This document shows, one piece after another, positions 23,611-34,459 of a stretch of DNA of 64,000 nt. This DNA comes from Ascochyta rabiei (taxonomy: Eukaryota; Ascomycota; Dothideomycetes; Pleosporales; Didymellaceae). The position numbers were made by a program, and so were the translations under genes. Under the pieces are notes generated by a model. That model saw only the letters and a list, made by a program, of their open reading frames with translations. It searched no databases and had not been told where the DNA came from. Position 1 is the first letter of the stretch, and every line of letters begins with the position of its first letter. The stretch is taken from NCBI RefSeq assembly GCF_004011695.2, contig NC_082405.1, positions 1,178,001 through 1,242,000 on the forward strand, written 5' to 3'.

Positions 23611-25456
23611 ATGGCGATCTTCAACAGGAGCTCAAGCTCCTCCGACGGCGCCAGCCCTCACAACAGCGACCCCGAGAAGTATGGCAAGTCCGAGTACACG
23701 ACCGGCACCAGCTCAGGACCAGTGCTGGACTCGAACGGTGTTGCAGTGCACACGGACGGCAATCACCTTCACCGAGGTCTTAAGTCCCGACACATTACTA
23801 TGATTGCCATTGGTGGTGCTATTGGAACTGGTCTGATTATCGGTACTGGAAAGGCCTTGGCTCAGTCTGGGTGAGTTGATCTTCAGCCAGAAGGTAGACA
23901 GTGCTAACAATCGCAGTCCTGGCTCCATCCTTATTGCCTACACATCTGTCGGTTTCCTCGTCTACATTGTTATGACTGCTCTTGGTGAAATGGCCGCTTG
24001 GATTCCTCACTCTTCTGGATTCGCCGGTTACGCTACCCGCTTCTGCGACCCTGCTCTCGGTTTTGCTCTCGGCTGGACGTATTGGTGCAAGTACATCATC
24101 ACAACACCCAACCAACTCACAGCCTCCGCCTTAATCATCCAGGAATGGGTGGACCCGAAGAGAGTCAACCCCGGAATCTTCATCCTGATCTTCCTTGTCC
24201 TGATCTGTGCTATCAACTACTTCGGTATCAAGTTCTTCGGTGAACTCGAGTTCTGGCTCAGTTCGATCAAGGTCTTGGTCATCGTCGGTGTCATTCTGCT
24301 CTCCTTCATTCTCGCCGTCGGCGGCGGTCCTGGCCCTGCAACTGGTTTCAAGTACTACAAGAACCCTGGTGCGTTTAGAGAGTACATCGGTAAAGGTGAT
24401 GCGGGCAGGTTCTACGGATTCTGGAGCTCCCTGGTCAACGCCGTCTTTGCCTATCTGGGTACTGAGCTGATCGGTGTCACCGTTGGTGAGGCTCAAAACC
24501 CCAGGAAGACGATTCCAAGAGCCATCAAGCTTACGTTCTATCGAATTCTGTTCTTCTACTGCTTGGCTGTATTCTTTCTGGGCATGCTGGTTCCATACAA
24601 CTCCAAGGATCTTGCTTTCGCCAACTCACAGAAGGCAAAAGCCTCCGCATCACCTTTTGTTGTCGCTATCAGGATTGCCGGCATCAAGGCGTTGCCTGAC
24701 ATCCTCAACGCATGCTTCCTGATCTTCACCTTCAGTGCTTCAAACTCAGATCTGTACATCGCTTCGCGTACCATTTACGGTTTGGCCGAAGAGGGCCACG
24801 CTCCCAAGATCTTCAAATGGACCAACAAGCGTGGTGTCCCCGTTCCTGCTCTGGCTATTTCAGCGCTCTTTTGCTGCACCGCCTTCATGAACGCTGCAGA
24901 TGACTCTACGGTCGTCTTCGGTTACTTTGTCAACCTGACCACAATATTTGGTCTGCTGTCCTGGATCTCGCTGCTCGTATCACACATTTACTTCGTTCGT
25001 GCGCGCCGCGCCCAGGGTATCACCAAAGACCAGATGGCTTATGTTGCACCCCTTGGCCTCTGGGGTTCTTACATTGCGCTCTTTTTCTGTATCCTCATTG
25101 CATTGACCAAGAATTTCAATGTGTTCACCAAGGGCAAGGCGTACGGCAACTTTGACTACAAGAACTTTGTCACTGGCTACCTCGTAAGTTGAAAATCCTC
25201 CAAGCTATGGCATTGAAAACAAAATTGACTTGCGACCCAGGGCATCCCCATCTACCTTATCTGCATTTTTGGCTACAAGTTCTTCATGAAGTCCAAGGGT
25301 GTTAAGCCTCACGAGGCCGACTTCTACACCGGCAAGGACGAGATCGACCGCGAAGAGGAGGCTTTCGTCGCTCATCAGGCGCAAAAGAAGCTCGAAAACG
25401 CAGGCAAGAAGGATGGAAGCTGGTTCTACAAGGTGTTCGTTTCCTGGCTGTTTTAA
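23611..25456 (+). CDS. Amino-acid permease, Dip5-like (APC superfamily, YAT family)
   Basis: Three exons (23611-23870, 23917-25183, 25241-25456; introns 46 and 57 nt) give 580 residues. A Ser-rich cytosolic N-terminus of about 55 residues precedes LKSRHITMIAIGGAIGTGLI, the signature first helix of yeast amino-acid transporters. LGEMAAWIPHSSGFAGYATR, WTYWCKYIITTPNQLTASAL, KFFGELEFWLSSIKV and TELIGVTVGEAQNPRKTIP follow in the usual order. The ELEFWLSS and TPNQL segments resemble Dip5-type permeases, which import acidic and some neutral amino acids at the plasma membrane. Twelve membrane helices are expected. The C-terminal tail holds many Lys residues, possible ubiquitin sites for endocytosis (inference). 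The last intron lies before GIPIYLICIFGYKFF, within a membrane segment. Confidence 0.92.
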
Positions 25457-25898
25457 GCTGTCACAACGACATTCGTCCATGCGATACAACACACTCGCTA
25501 CGACTTGAAATGTCCACTTGTCGCACGTAAGGCGGCGACATGATACATGGATTAATGATAATGCGTACAATCCTCAACGTTCGACTGCTCCTTTGTGTGA
25601 TGTTCCCCAAACGTCTTACCCTTGCTAACGCACGCTCTAACGCACCAACTTAAACGGTCGCGACCCCATGGAGAGCCTTCAATCAATTACCTAACGCCCG
25701 CAACACACGTATGTGCAAAAAATCGTCCGCGCGCCACTCGCTCTGTAATTTTGTAACAGTTTCTCGTCCCCACGGGGTAAAAATGGCATCGTGGAACGGC
25801 GCCTTGGATGTGGAGAGTACGTGGTTGGAATTACGTGATAGTGCGCGAAGCACAAGTCGCGATGGCACGAGAAGGAGCGAGGCAGTGTAAAACAAGAT

Positions 25899-25917
25899 TA
25901 GTAACATGCAGCGAGCA
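25899..25917 (+). repeat. 19-bp direct repeat, left of the MITE
   Basis: The sequence TAGTAACATGCAGCGAGCA recurs at 26419-26437 with two transition differences. It lies 6 bp before the left end of the element. Confidence 0.7.
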
Positions 25918-25923
25918 GGAATA

Positions 25924-26418
25924 CCGTAAAAACTCGATTCTCTGGCCGCAAGCTAACAGGGGGCGGCATGGCCTGGATAAGTTTAGATAACGCGTAATGC
26001 AACATCAGGTAGGGCGCCCTAAAATTTTGCATAGCCTGTAATCCCTAAGCTCCCTAAATAATGCGTGCACCTTTATTACAGCAGTAAATATCTATTTTTA
26101 ATTATAATTTTTAGGTTTTAGTGTTTGTAAGAGTAGCACGTACTAAGTTAGCACCTTACCTAATTAGACAGTCTTGTAAACTAAACCCGCTAGAACTACG
26201 TTAATGCCCTAGCCCCTAACAATCTGTTAAACTTAGTAGGTAAGACACGTTGTAGAGAAAAAGTAAACAGATTTAGTAGTACACGCTAACAAGTGGTTTA
26301 GCAGGTTTCTGATATTAGTCTTAGTGCACCTAGGGACTCCTATTCGTTAACATCTACTCCACCTCGGCCCTACTAAACTACCCGCTGTTAGCTTGCGGCC
26401 AGAGAATCGAGTTTACGG
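25924..26418. mobile_element. 495-bp non-coding TA-flanked MITE with 34-36 bp inverted repeats
   Basis: The ends are inverted repeats: 25924-25959 and 26385-26418 (reverse complement) share CCGTAAA...CTCGATTCTCTGG and the following GCCGCAAGCTAACAG, the left copy having two extra A's. TA lies on each side (25922-25923 and 26419-26420). The interior is AT-rich and has no open frame of note. This fits a miniature inverted-repeat element of the Tc1/mariner type, mobilised in trans. Its end sequence differs from that of the element at 920-3061 beyond the first four bases, so the two belong to different families. Confidence 0.85.
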
Positions 26419-26437
26419 TAGTAATATGCGGCGAGCA
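26419..26437 (+). repeat. 19-bp direct repeat, right of the MITE
   Basis: TAGTAATATGCGGCGAGCA starts exactly at the right-hand TA of the element and matches 25899-25917 except for one C/T and one A/G change. Confidence 0.7.
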
Positions 26438-27812
26438 CTAACTCACACTCCGGAACCTAACGTTTAAAACAGGGATGCGCTGAGATCGCGGTTTGTCTTG
26501 TACAAAAACGGCGTACTGTGCCAAGCGCCGCGATCAGGCGCGTTGTCAGTCATTGGTTGCACCCTTCACCTTCACCACGAGAAGCATCTCTGCGACGGCA
26601 AAGCGCAGTCGAGATAGCGTTCAGATCAAGCTCAGGGCTCTCAAGACGCGCGAGTCTCTTGTCGCAAAGCCTACTTGTCAAGCAAAAGCGAAGGCTTGGG
26701 TTGTCTGCGCTCGCGCTTGGACGAGTGCCGTGATTGCCGGTGTTGCGGCGTGTGAGCCAGACTCCACCCTGCTTGGGGCAGGTTCAACGTCCCGTAGATG
26801 AGGAAATGAAGAGGTTGCACTACATATGGTCGCGATCCACGGGCACACGTCGCTTTGCCCGCCACTTGAACGATGTGGATCCAGCACAAGGACAACTAGA
26901 CCTGATGCCAGAGGAAAGAAGGTGGAGTAGGTGGTGCAGCCAAGGTGCCTCTACAAGGACAGCGAACGCTGTGCAGTATCTGCATTCTTTTCTCTGCACG
27001 GCTGGCCTGATGATATCCGCCCGTCAATGCCCACTCCTACAACGGATCATCGATCTCTCGCTTGACCTGACTTGTTGGTCGAAACAGCCTGGTGTCGGCA
27101 ACGGCCTGCCTTCACCAAGCACCGGCTCTCCCCTCCCAGCGGAACACATGGCGACGAGTCTAGGCCTTCTGCTTCCAACGAGGCGCAGACGTCACGAGCC
27201 TCCAAAGCAGCCATCTTGAAAAGCGGCGACGCCCTATCAAAATTCGCCATGCTAACGTTTCCAATCTTTGTCTTCCTCTTATGGCCGGGAAGACAGCTGG
27301 CATGGTGTCCGCTCTCAGCGTACGAGGGGATACACTACACCTTCGCAGGACAGGAGGCTTTGGTTGGAAGCGTGAAAGGATGTCACGGTATGATAAGATG
27401 ATCGATACAGACGAGTCAGGATCCGTGAAGACCAAAAAGCAGCTGTGCTGCTCCTCTCCTGTGAACATCGCAGTGAGAGAACACAAGAAGGTGATGGTCA
27501 CAGAGGCACGGTGAAGTCTGTAGAGTGCAGAACCGTTGTTTGGCTAATGCGAGTCGTGCTATCCTGTTGCGAATAACGCCGTTCGGTACCCGTTGTTCAA
27601 CGCGCGATCGGTCTGTGCAGCGAGTTGGAAAGGGCAGTACATGTAAGCAGAGGAAATGCTGGTACCTAAGGATCTGACTAAGATCACGACAGCACAGAGA
27701 AAATAGTCTTTTGGAGCGTATTGTCGTTTTTTTGTGTGAGAAATTAAGCTAACTACCATCTAAACATCACCGACCGTAAAGGAGCGCGACTGCCGCCCAT
27801 CACCTTGGCTAT
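26438..27812. other. Stretch without a supported gene
   Basis: 1.4 kb. One + frame at 26734-27219 reaches 161 codons but has no recognisable domain and a composition typical of chance frames. Nothing else was seen. Confidence 0.5.
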
Positions 27813-29640
27813 CTACACAGCAGTAGGCAACGGCGTGGCCCCGATCAGCTGGTACGCCGACCAGCCATAGAAGGGCGCAGTGATTGCATAGACCCTGTTT
27901 ATGGTCCTGCAGTTGTGCGGGTCACCGTAGTTGAACGCAATGCAGTCACCCTTGCACGCCGCAGCGCACGCCTGCAGAATTCCCGGGTTGAAGTTCACAC
28001 TGCCGGGCGCCATGTAGGCCATGCAGAAGTTGTAGTGATACAGCGTGTTGCTGACGGTGAAGGAAGTGGGCGTGGGATTAGAGCAGGCGTTGGCGCCGTA
28101 CGGGTTGGCGGTGATAGGTGGTGAGAGGGAAGGCGTCGGTGTCGATGTTGTGGTGAGTAGGGGTGCTGTGCCAATGAATTGGTAGGCTGACCATCCGTAT
28201 TATGGGTCTGTGATTGCGTCAACTCGGCCCATGGTTCTGCAGTTGTCTGGGTAGCCATAGTTGAACGCAAGGCAGTTGCCGTTAGCGCAGGCCTTTGCAC
28301 AACCCTCTAAACTTCCTAGGCCAGAGTTCACGCTACCAGGCGCTGTGAAGGCTATGCAAAAGTTGTAGTTGTACATCTTGCTACTGATAGTGAATAAGAC
28401 AGGTGTTAGGTTAGGGCAGGCGTTGGCGCTGTACAGGTTAGCGGTAATAGTTTATAAGAGAAAAGGCGTCAGCATTAATGTTATAGTAAGTAGGGGTGCT
28501 ATACTAATAAGTTAGTAGGCTAACTATCTATAGTATAGGGCTATAATTATGTTAACTTAGCCTATAGTTCTGCAGTTGTCTAGGTAGCTATAGTTAAACG
28601 TAAGGCAGTTACTGTTAGCGCCAGCCTTTACATAACCCTCTAAACTTCCTAGGCTAGAGTTTACGCTACTAGGCGCCATAAAGGCTATAAAAAAGTTGTA
28701 GTTGTACAACTTGCTACTGATGGTGAATGAGACGGGTGTTGGGTTGGGACAGGCGTTGGTGCCGTAAGGTCCAAGAGTGACTGACGGTGACGGCGTGGAG
28801 GAGGAGGAGGAGGAGGAGGAGGAGGAGCAGGATGTAGTGGAAACTTTGGTGGACAAACTAGTAGAGATTGTCGCCGAGCTGATAGTGACAGAGAGAACGG
28901 CCCAGTAACGCTCTCCACACGGTTCATTGTGCGGAAGTTCTGAGCATCACCGGAGTTGAAAGCAACGCAGTCCTCGAGAGCACAAGCAGCGGCGCAGCCT
29001 GGAGGCAGCCAGTAAGATACGAAGAAGACTTTGGATGCTGTTATGCTGGCTTACCTCCAAAGCTACCAGGGCTGAAGTTCATGCCGCCGGGATTCATATA
29101 GGCCATGCGCCATTCATAATTGTGGATCTTGCTGCTGATAACAAAGGCCGTTGGCGTTGGGCTGGCACATCCAAGGCCTTTTGTAAAGGATGGGGTTGGG
29201 GTAATCGTGGGGAAGGAGTACGCGGTGACGGGTATTGTACCGACCAGAGAGTAGGCCTTCCAGTTATAGAAGCTAGTGGTGACGGTTGATACCTTGTTCA
29301 TCGTGCGGCAGTTCTGGACGTTTCCGTGGTTGAAGGCAACACAGTCACCAAGTGCACATGCTTTAGCGCAGCCTGGAGGAAGTTAGTACGATTGGAAACT
29401 GTAGATATTGCGAATAAGACCTGCCTTCAAAGCTTCCAGGGCTGAAGTAGACGCTATCGTAGCCTATGTAAGCCATACACCACTCGTGTTAGCCATACAA
29501 CACCCGTGTCCGTGGACGTTGCCGTCGAAGACCATGGAAGTTGGTGCCAGGTTGGGACAGCCAAGGTCCTTCGTTGTACTCGGAGTGATGACCAAAGGAG
29601 GTGCGGTGATTGTAGCGGCCGAAGACGACTAACCCGAGAG
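27813..29640 (-). pseudogene. Decayed gene of tandem Cys-rich (PAN/apple-like?) repeats
   Basis: On the minus strand five to six related units can be read; the last three have a period of about 330 bp. The best-preserved unit (about 28140-27815) has CMAYMAPGSVNFNPG, then QACAAACKGDCIAFNYGDPH and NCRTINRV, joined by Ser/Thr/Pro-rich linkers. The Cys spacing recalls apple/PAN or similar secreted carbohydrate-binding modules, but I cannot name the domain. The unit at about 28800-28490 has many TAG/TAA codons where its neighbour has TGG or CAR, and the next unit has one TAA. An intron with GTAAGC donor interrupts the unit near 29055, and a reading-frame change follows near 28890. The 5' unit near 29640-29420 also has stops and no clear start or signal peptide remains. 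It was probably once a secreted repeat protein. Confidence 0.65.
28796..28828 (+). repeat. GGA trinucleotide microsatellite
   Basis: About eleven GGA units, read as poly-Ser in the linker of the decayed repeat gene on the minus strand. Confidence 0.85.
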
Positions 29641-30508
29641 TGTAGAAGATACTGCCGTCGAGGAGATGCTGGGGCTGGAGATGGAGCTGGAGCTGGAGCT
29701 ACATTTCAGAAAACAATCAAGAGCTGTATGCGCTGTGCTTAATACCGTCGACCCCGTGAGACCCCGCCAGGCTGAGCTCAGCGATGCAGATAGTCTGATA
29801 GGCGATGCAGCAGCTTCAATCAAGGTCCGTGAGGCGTGCGCTAGACAGCTGGGGCTGGATTGATCGGTAGATGATAAAGACTGGCGCACGGGAGGCGCCG
29901 TGCGGCTCGAGTCTTTACTAGTGCATACTAGTTGCGTGCTTTTGCTTTTTTTGGTCCCTCTTGTACCTTCTTAGGTGTATGTTGCAGGGGCGATAAGTTG
30001 TGGTCGCTGGATTTCTGTAATGGAGCTTGGAGGGCTTCATTAGGGTTGACACGGTTGCTGGCTGTGTACAAAAAGCGCTGTAGTCTGTTCACTGGGGGTT
30101 TGAGTAGAGTTTTGGCTAGGAAAGCTAACTTGACTAGCTCCTGGAAAATCCGGAGAATCGGTTTGTTTGTGGCTCGCTCGCCTTTGTCGCAACATACGAG
30201 CTTGTATTTGGGATGTTAGATGCAGATACCTGTATGAGCTCGCTGAGACACATCTGCTTCCAAATCTTGCACTTGCACTCTTTTAGTCAGCTTAACGTTT
30301 GTATAGGTATGTAGACTATGAGGTTGAGTAGGAGGGAAGTGTAACGAACTAGTCAATAAGGCATGGCATGTATTGCGAAAAAGAAACGATGGGTATCTAA
30401 CTCAACAAACACGTTGCCTTCAGCAATGCCAGGTTAATCACCTGAGATCCTGGGAGGTTCGGGTAGGTCCTATCCTCTCTCCTGATTAATCTCACACACA
30501 TCCCGCAT
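29641..30508. other. Spacer between two pseudogenes
   Basis: About 870 bp. It includes a short GGAGCT-rich repeat near 29670-29700 that would encode Ser-rich sequence on the minus strand, perhaps the N-terminal linker of the decayed repeat gene. No other feature was seen. Confidence 0.5.
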
Positions 30509-31272
30509 CTACTTCTCACCGAACCCCTGATCCGGGCCTCCGCGACCAGCGCCCTCAGGAACAGTATCATCGTCGATATCGAACAGCGGCGGGAACGGCG
30601 CGACGTCCTTTCTCAGCACGTTCTTCTGGGATACCAGGGCAGCTTCTTGGTGTAGTAGCCAGAGAACTCCCTATTACCGACATCGAACACAGTGTCCAGC
30701 TCTTCTATCGTGAGGTTCTTGGTCTTGGGGAGGGGAAGTAGCAGTAGATCCAACCAAAGAAGTTCCAGGCGGTGTACCATCCGAAAGCACCTTGCGGTGT
30801 GAAGGCTTTGACGAGCGCGGGCCAGGTTAGCGAGAGGATGGTGTTAAAGCCCCAGCATGTTGCTGTTGCGAAGGACATGCCGATGTCGCGCAGGTGCAGG
30901 GGGAAGGATTCGGCAGAGTAAGCGAAGGGCACGGGGCCCTCGCCGGGAGAGTATACGGCCATGAAAGTGCAGATGACTGCGGCGATGGAGCCGAGGCGCT
31001 CAATTGATGGTCGTGCAGGCGTCTTGATGCTCGACTAAGCCCTTCTCGATACACCACGCGTCTACGTCGGCAATGACCTGCTGCGCGCTCAGTCCAGCCA
31101 GCGGGTTGCGCAGCTTTGCAGCCACGGATGCCTGGCGACCTCCTTGGCCTCGGTGTCCCTGGTTGGTGGCATTTCCGGTGTGGTAGGCGGAGTTGATGTC
31201 CAACTTGCTGCTGTTTCCTGAAAGCGATACATCGGGCTCGGTGGCCTCGACGTCAGGGTTCCGTTTCGACAT
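30509..31272 (-). pseudogene. MFS sugar transporter with deleted core and frameshifts
   Basis: The ATG at 31272 begins a normal-looking N-terminal tail that ends LSAQQVIADVDAWCIEKGLV and HQDA, typical of fungal hexose/polyol transporters just before the first membrane helix. The sequence then jumps to IERLGSIAAVICTFMAVYSP, GEGPVPFAYSAESFPLHLRD and GAFGWYTAWNFFGW, which belong to the last third of the family. Roughly 300 residues (most membrane helices) are missing. The two parts are in different frames. A second frameshift near 30737 separates them from PLPKTKNLTIEELDTVF, and a third near 30645 from VLRKDVAPFPPLFDIDDD, which ends at TAG 30509. The product could not transport. Composition is normal, so the loss looks like deletion plus small indels rather than RIP. 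Confidence 0.85.
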
Positions 31273-31940
31273 GTTGGCTACACGTTGGCCTGGTTTGCAA
31301 AGGACAGGTATTCAGAATTCTTTCGTTGACTAGGTATGGCAACACTGCTTATATACGTGGGTCTTCCGCCCCCACCTTTTCTCGATATTTGCCTGCGCAT
31401 TCAAACAAAACCGTGGGCCGTTGACTTGGGGAGGTCTAGCGACTCCAGCTTCCCATTCTTCATACCATCCTGGCGTTGGCAGATGTAACCATACATGCGA
31501 TCAGGCGTCGGAGCGTCCATGCCAAGCAGCGGGTGTCGAGATTTGGGGCCTGTGAAGGCAGTCTCAGCGTATGTCATAGTGGAGCGTTGTAGACTGTTGG
31601 CTTTGCTCGGCGGAAGATAGCACGCACTTGGCAGCGGAGTTCGTGAGCGGACGTTAGCGCGTGGGGGTGAGCCAAGAGCACTCGTCAGTGGAGGGCCCTG
31701 AGGCTCAGCTGCGAGCAGACCAATTGCATCGGTCTATAGTGCAGGATTGGCATGTGTGGAGGGTGGTTCCCTCTTGGCATTGCGGCTCTTGGGCTTGGAC
31801 AGTGAAGATCATTACCCAGAACGGCTATTCTGAGATCACGTGCGGTAGCAGCATCCGTCCGCTAAGTAGTCAACACGCAGCATTGCCTGTCTCTTACGTT
31901 GCAGGAAGGCCAGCTACATTGTCTCAGTAGCAGCGCCTCA
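31273..31940. other. No supported gene
   Basis: 670 bp upstream of the transporter pseudogene, probably containing its old promoter. Nothing recognisable. Confidence 0.5.
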
Positions 31941-32400
31941 GCAGTATAGATAGGGGTCTTGAGCGTAATTCAAACTATTCTTCAGCTATTATAGAAGTTG
32001 TGAAAGGCTTTTTCTATCTAAAATTATAACACAATCTCTACATTATACTGCTTCAACAGAAAACAGAACGCTGAAAAGTTAATGTGTTGATTAAGTAGAA
32101 CTAATAATCTAGGCATGGTAAACCACACTTAAAAAAAAAACTGTAAGTTAAAAGAGAAAGGTAAACAGAAAGCCAAAAAACAAAGTTAATAAGAAAGCTA
32201 ATAGAAATACAACACACTTCCACGCAAAAGAAGTAGATACAGTAGCTTGTAGGGAGCAGGATACGTTAGGTTCGCCTCCGACTTTTAATGACAGATCTCG
32301 CAGTTCTAGCACTGATAAAGAATGTAGCAGGATACAAGAAGTATAAAGTAGACTGTCTAGTTCCAAGTGCTAAACTCTTTTCAGACGAAGCCTACTCTAC
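31941..32400. mobile_element. AT-rich relic, possibly the tail of a degraded transposase
   Basis: About 460 bp with sharply raised AT content compared with both flanks. One + reading near 32150-32340 is Lys/Arg-rich (KVNRKPKNKVNKKANR) and then ends SRSSSTDKECSRIQEV, resembling the basic C-terminal tail of Fot1/pogo-type transposases. No inverted repeats were found, so the assignment is tentative. Confidence 0.35.
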
Positions 32401-33087
32401 TTGACGCGGTGCGACAGCATCGTTTCAAAAGCATTGATTGCATCGTGTCCTTGTTGCCGACGAAAAGTGGTTGTGTCTCTCGGTGTTATCGGGGAGAATC
32501 GGGCCTGGCCGGAGCTGTCGGAAGACGATGCCTAGAAGTGCAAGTCAGCTGACGATCGCCACGTCTGCCTCACGGTCACCGTCATGTGTTGTAAGGCGGG
32601 ACGTGCAACACGTGCATGTTAGCCGTGTGGTCGAAGGAGAACTTGATGTTATTCGAGAATCCATCGCTCGAAGCCGGTCTGTCGGCTATATGATATATGT
32701 GAATGCAGCCATGAATCGGCGCAGACTGAAATCCGTGAAAAAATGACACCAGCTGTTCAAGACCTCAACCCTAAAGTTTGGCAGTGCATGCTTCGTTCGT
32801 AAACGTGCCGTGGCCTCCTAAACGCCAACCCTAATAACCGATTTCCAAAGTCCCTTGATGGAGAGCTTGACGCTGTACCAGTCGCGTTCGCGGCCGGGGG
32901 GCGTCGAGACGTGCTTAGAGGGGATCTTGGAGCACTGTGTACTTGTCGAACTCGCCGTCGACAAGCGTGCGTCGCCGTGGTGGTGCGGCGAATTCTTCGA
33001 GTGTACGCTATCAGTCTTGAGGCCCGCAGGATTCTTATTACTAATTCGCTCGCGCGAGATCACCGTTTCCTGGGGCCTCTCCTCATG
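32401..33087. other. No supported gene
   Basis: 690 bp downstream of the SF3B6 stop; a short minus-strand frame at 32818-33063 has no family features. Confidence 0.5.
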
Positions 33088-33688
33088 CTAATCAATGCCG
33101 TGTTGCTGTTTGAGCTTTTCTAAGTTCTCTTGGCGCTCGGCGAGGTCGTTTGCGGCCTTGATCATCTTGTCTGGCTGGTGATATAACACTAATTTTGTTA
33201 GCTGCTGGACGTGTGGGCGATGGAGGCTGGTGGTCGTACCGACGAGATAACGGTTCTGGAAGTTGAAGCCGTTCAGCTTGTCGCAAGCTGACTTTGCATC
33301 CATGACGTCCTCATAGACGACGAAGGCGGTGCCCTTTGTGTTGTTGGCGATACCCTGGCGAATTTGGCTGGCGACACATCAGCATGGAGGCGTGAGGGGC
33401 AGAGAAAGCAACGTACCGCACCGGGCCGAACTTGCCAAAGAGGTCGAAAAGCTCCTCTGGAGTGACGTTGAAGCTGCCATGGATGAGTGGAAGAAACGGC
33501 TGGCGTGGAGGGCGGCGACTGACCTCAGGTTCTTTACGAAGAGAGCTCTACAGGGAAGGGCCCGGTTAGCGGAGGTTGCAGCTAGACAGGCGGCATGCAT
33601 GCGACAGCGCGAGGGCGGGCGAGCAGGCGGCGCAGGAGAGGCGGACTCACCGATTGACTTCGGGGGCAAGCTTTCCGCCGCGACTCAT
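33088..33688 (-). CDS. SF3B6: Splicing factor SF3b subunit 6 (p14/SF3b14)
   Basis: Five exons (33651-33688, 33524-33547, 33417-33473, 33240-33367, 33088-33188) give 115 residues. The protein starts MSRGGKLAPEVNR and continues RALFVKNLSFNVTPEELFDL (RNP2-like strand and helix 1), FGKFGPVRQIRQGIANNTKG, TAFVVYEDVMDAKSACDKLN (RNP1-like), NRYLVVLYHQPDKM and a helical C-terminus ending LEKLKQQHGID. This is the single-RRM p14 subunit that contacts the branch-point adenosine and SF3B1 in U2 snRNP. Length is close to the human 125 residues. Exon 2 is only 24 nt and codes for part of RNP2. The gene is divergent from the JHD1 gene, with 771 bp between starts. Confidence 0.95.
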
Positions 33689-34459
33689 ACTTTGGCGACT
33701 GTGGTGGAGGGTAGCGAGAGGGCGTATGGGTGCACGGTCAGAAGAGCGGCGTGGGGAGGATGAGGCAGTGAGGTCAACGAGCGGCAGAGGGCGCGCCAAA
33801 AGCCAAGTCGCACGTGACCGGCGACTCGGGGAAGGGGGGAGGGCGACACCCAGTCGGAGACGTCTGCGGCAGCGAATGAGGGCCTGACTCCCGGCAGTGC
33901 GCCAACGCCGTCCGCATCGCCGAGCCCCAGCCCCAGCAGCGGCAACAGCAACAGCGACAGAGCCGCCGGGCAGCCGGGCAGCAGCGCAACCACAGCTCTC
34001 CGCACCACGCCCGCCGTGCCCACCCACGCCCTCTGTCTGCCCCTGCGCGCGAGCTCTCTGCCCCTGCGCCGCGCCTCTCCTGCCGTGCGCAGACACGTCC
34101 GCCGCCGCCGTCCGCTGGGCTGCTGTGCTCGGCGTCGCTGCATGGTCGAGCGGCTGCTGCTCCAGTGCTCCCCACGTCAAAACCGCCGCCCGTCGCCTGC
34201 GTGCACCTCTCCCAGCTCTCCCAGCACCACCCACCCGCACACCACGCCCACGGCCACGCCCACGGCCACGCCCACGGCCACGCCCCCTGTGCCCGTCCTG
34301 CGCCCGAGTCGCCTCGCCTCGCCGGAGGACATGCTTGCGCCCGCCCGCCGCGCCCACCCGCCCCGCGCCGCCGCCGCTCCGTAGCTTGCCCGTCCTGAGA
34401 CGCCAGCCCGAGGACGCTCCTCCGCGACGACACCACCCCCCTCGGCGCACCCACCCACC
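33689..34459. promoter_or_regulatory. Shared GC-rich promoter region of SF3B6 and JHD1
   Basis: 771 bp between the two divergent starts, strongly C-rich on the + strand. It includes three perfect copies of a 12-bp unit (GCCCACGGCCAC) at 34246-34281. Long stop-free frames on both strands here result from the base composition. No specific factor site is claimed. Confidence 0.5.
34246..34281 (+). repeat. 12-bp tandem repeat, three copies
   Basis: Perfect repeats of GCCCACGGCCAC in the presumed 5' leader of the JHD1 gene. Confidence 0.9.
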
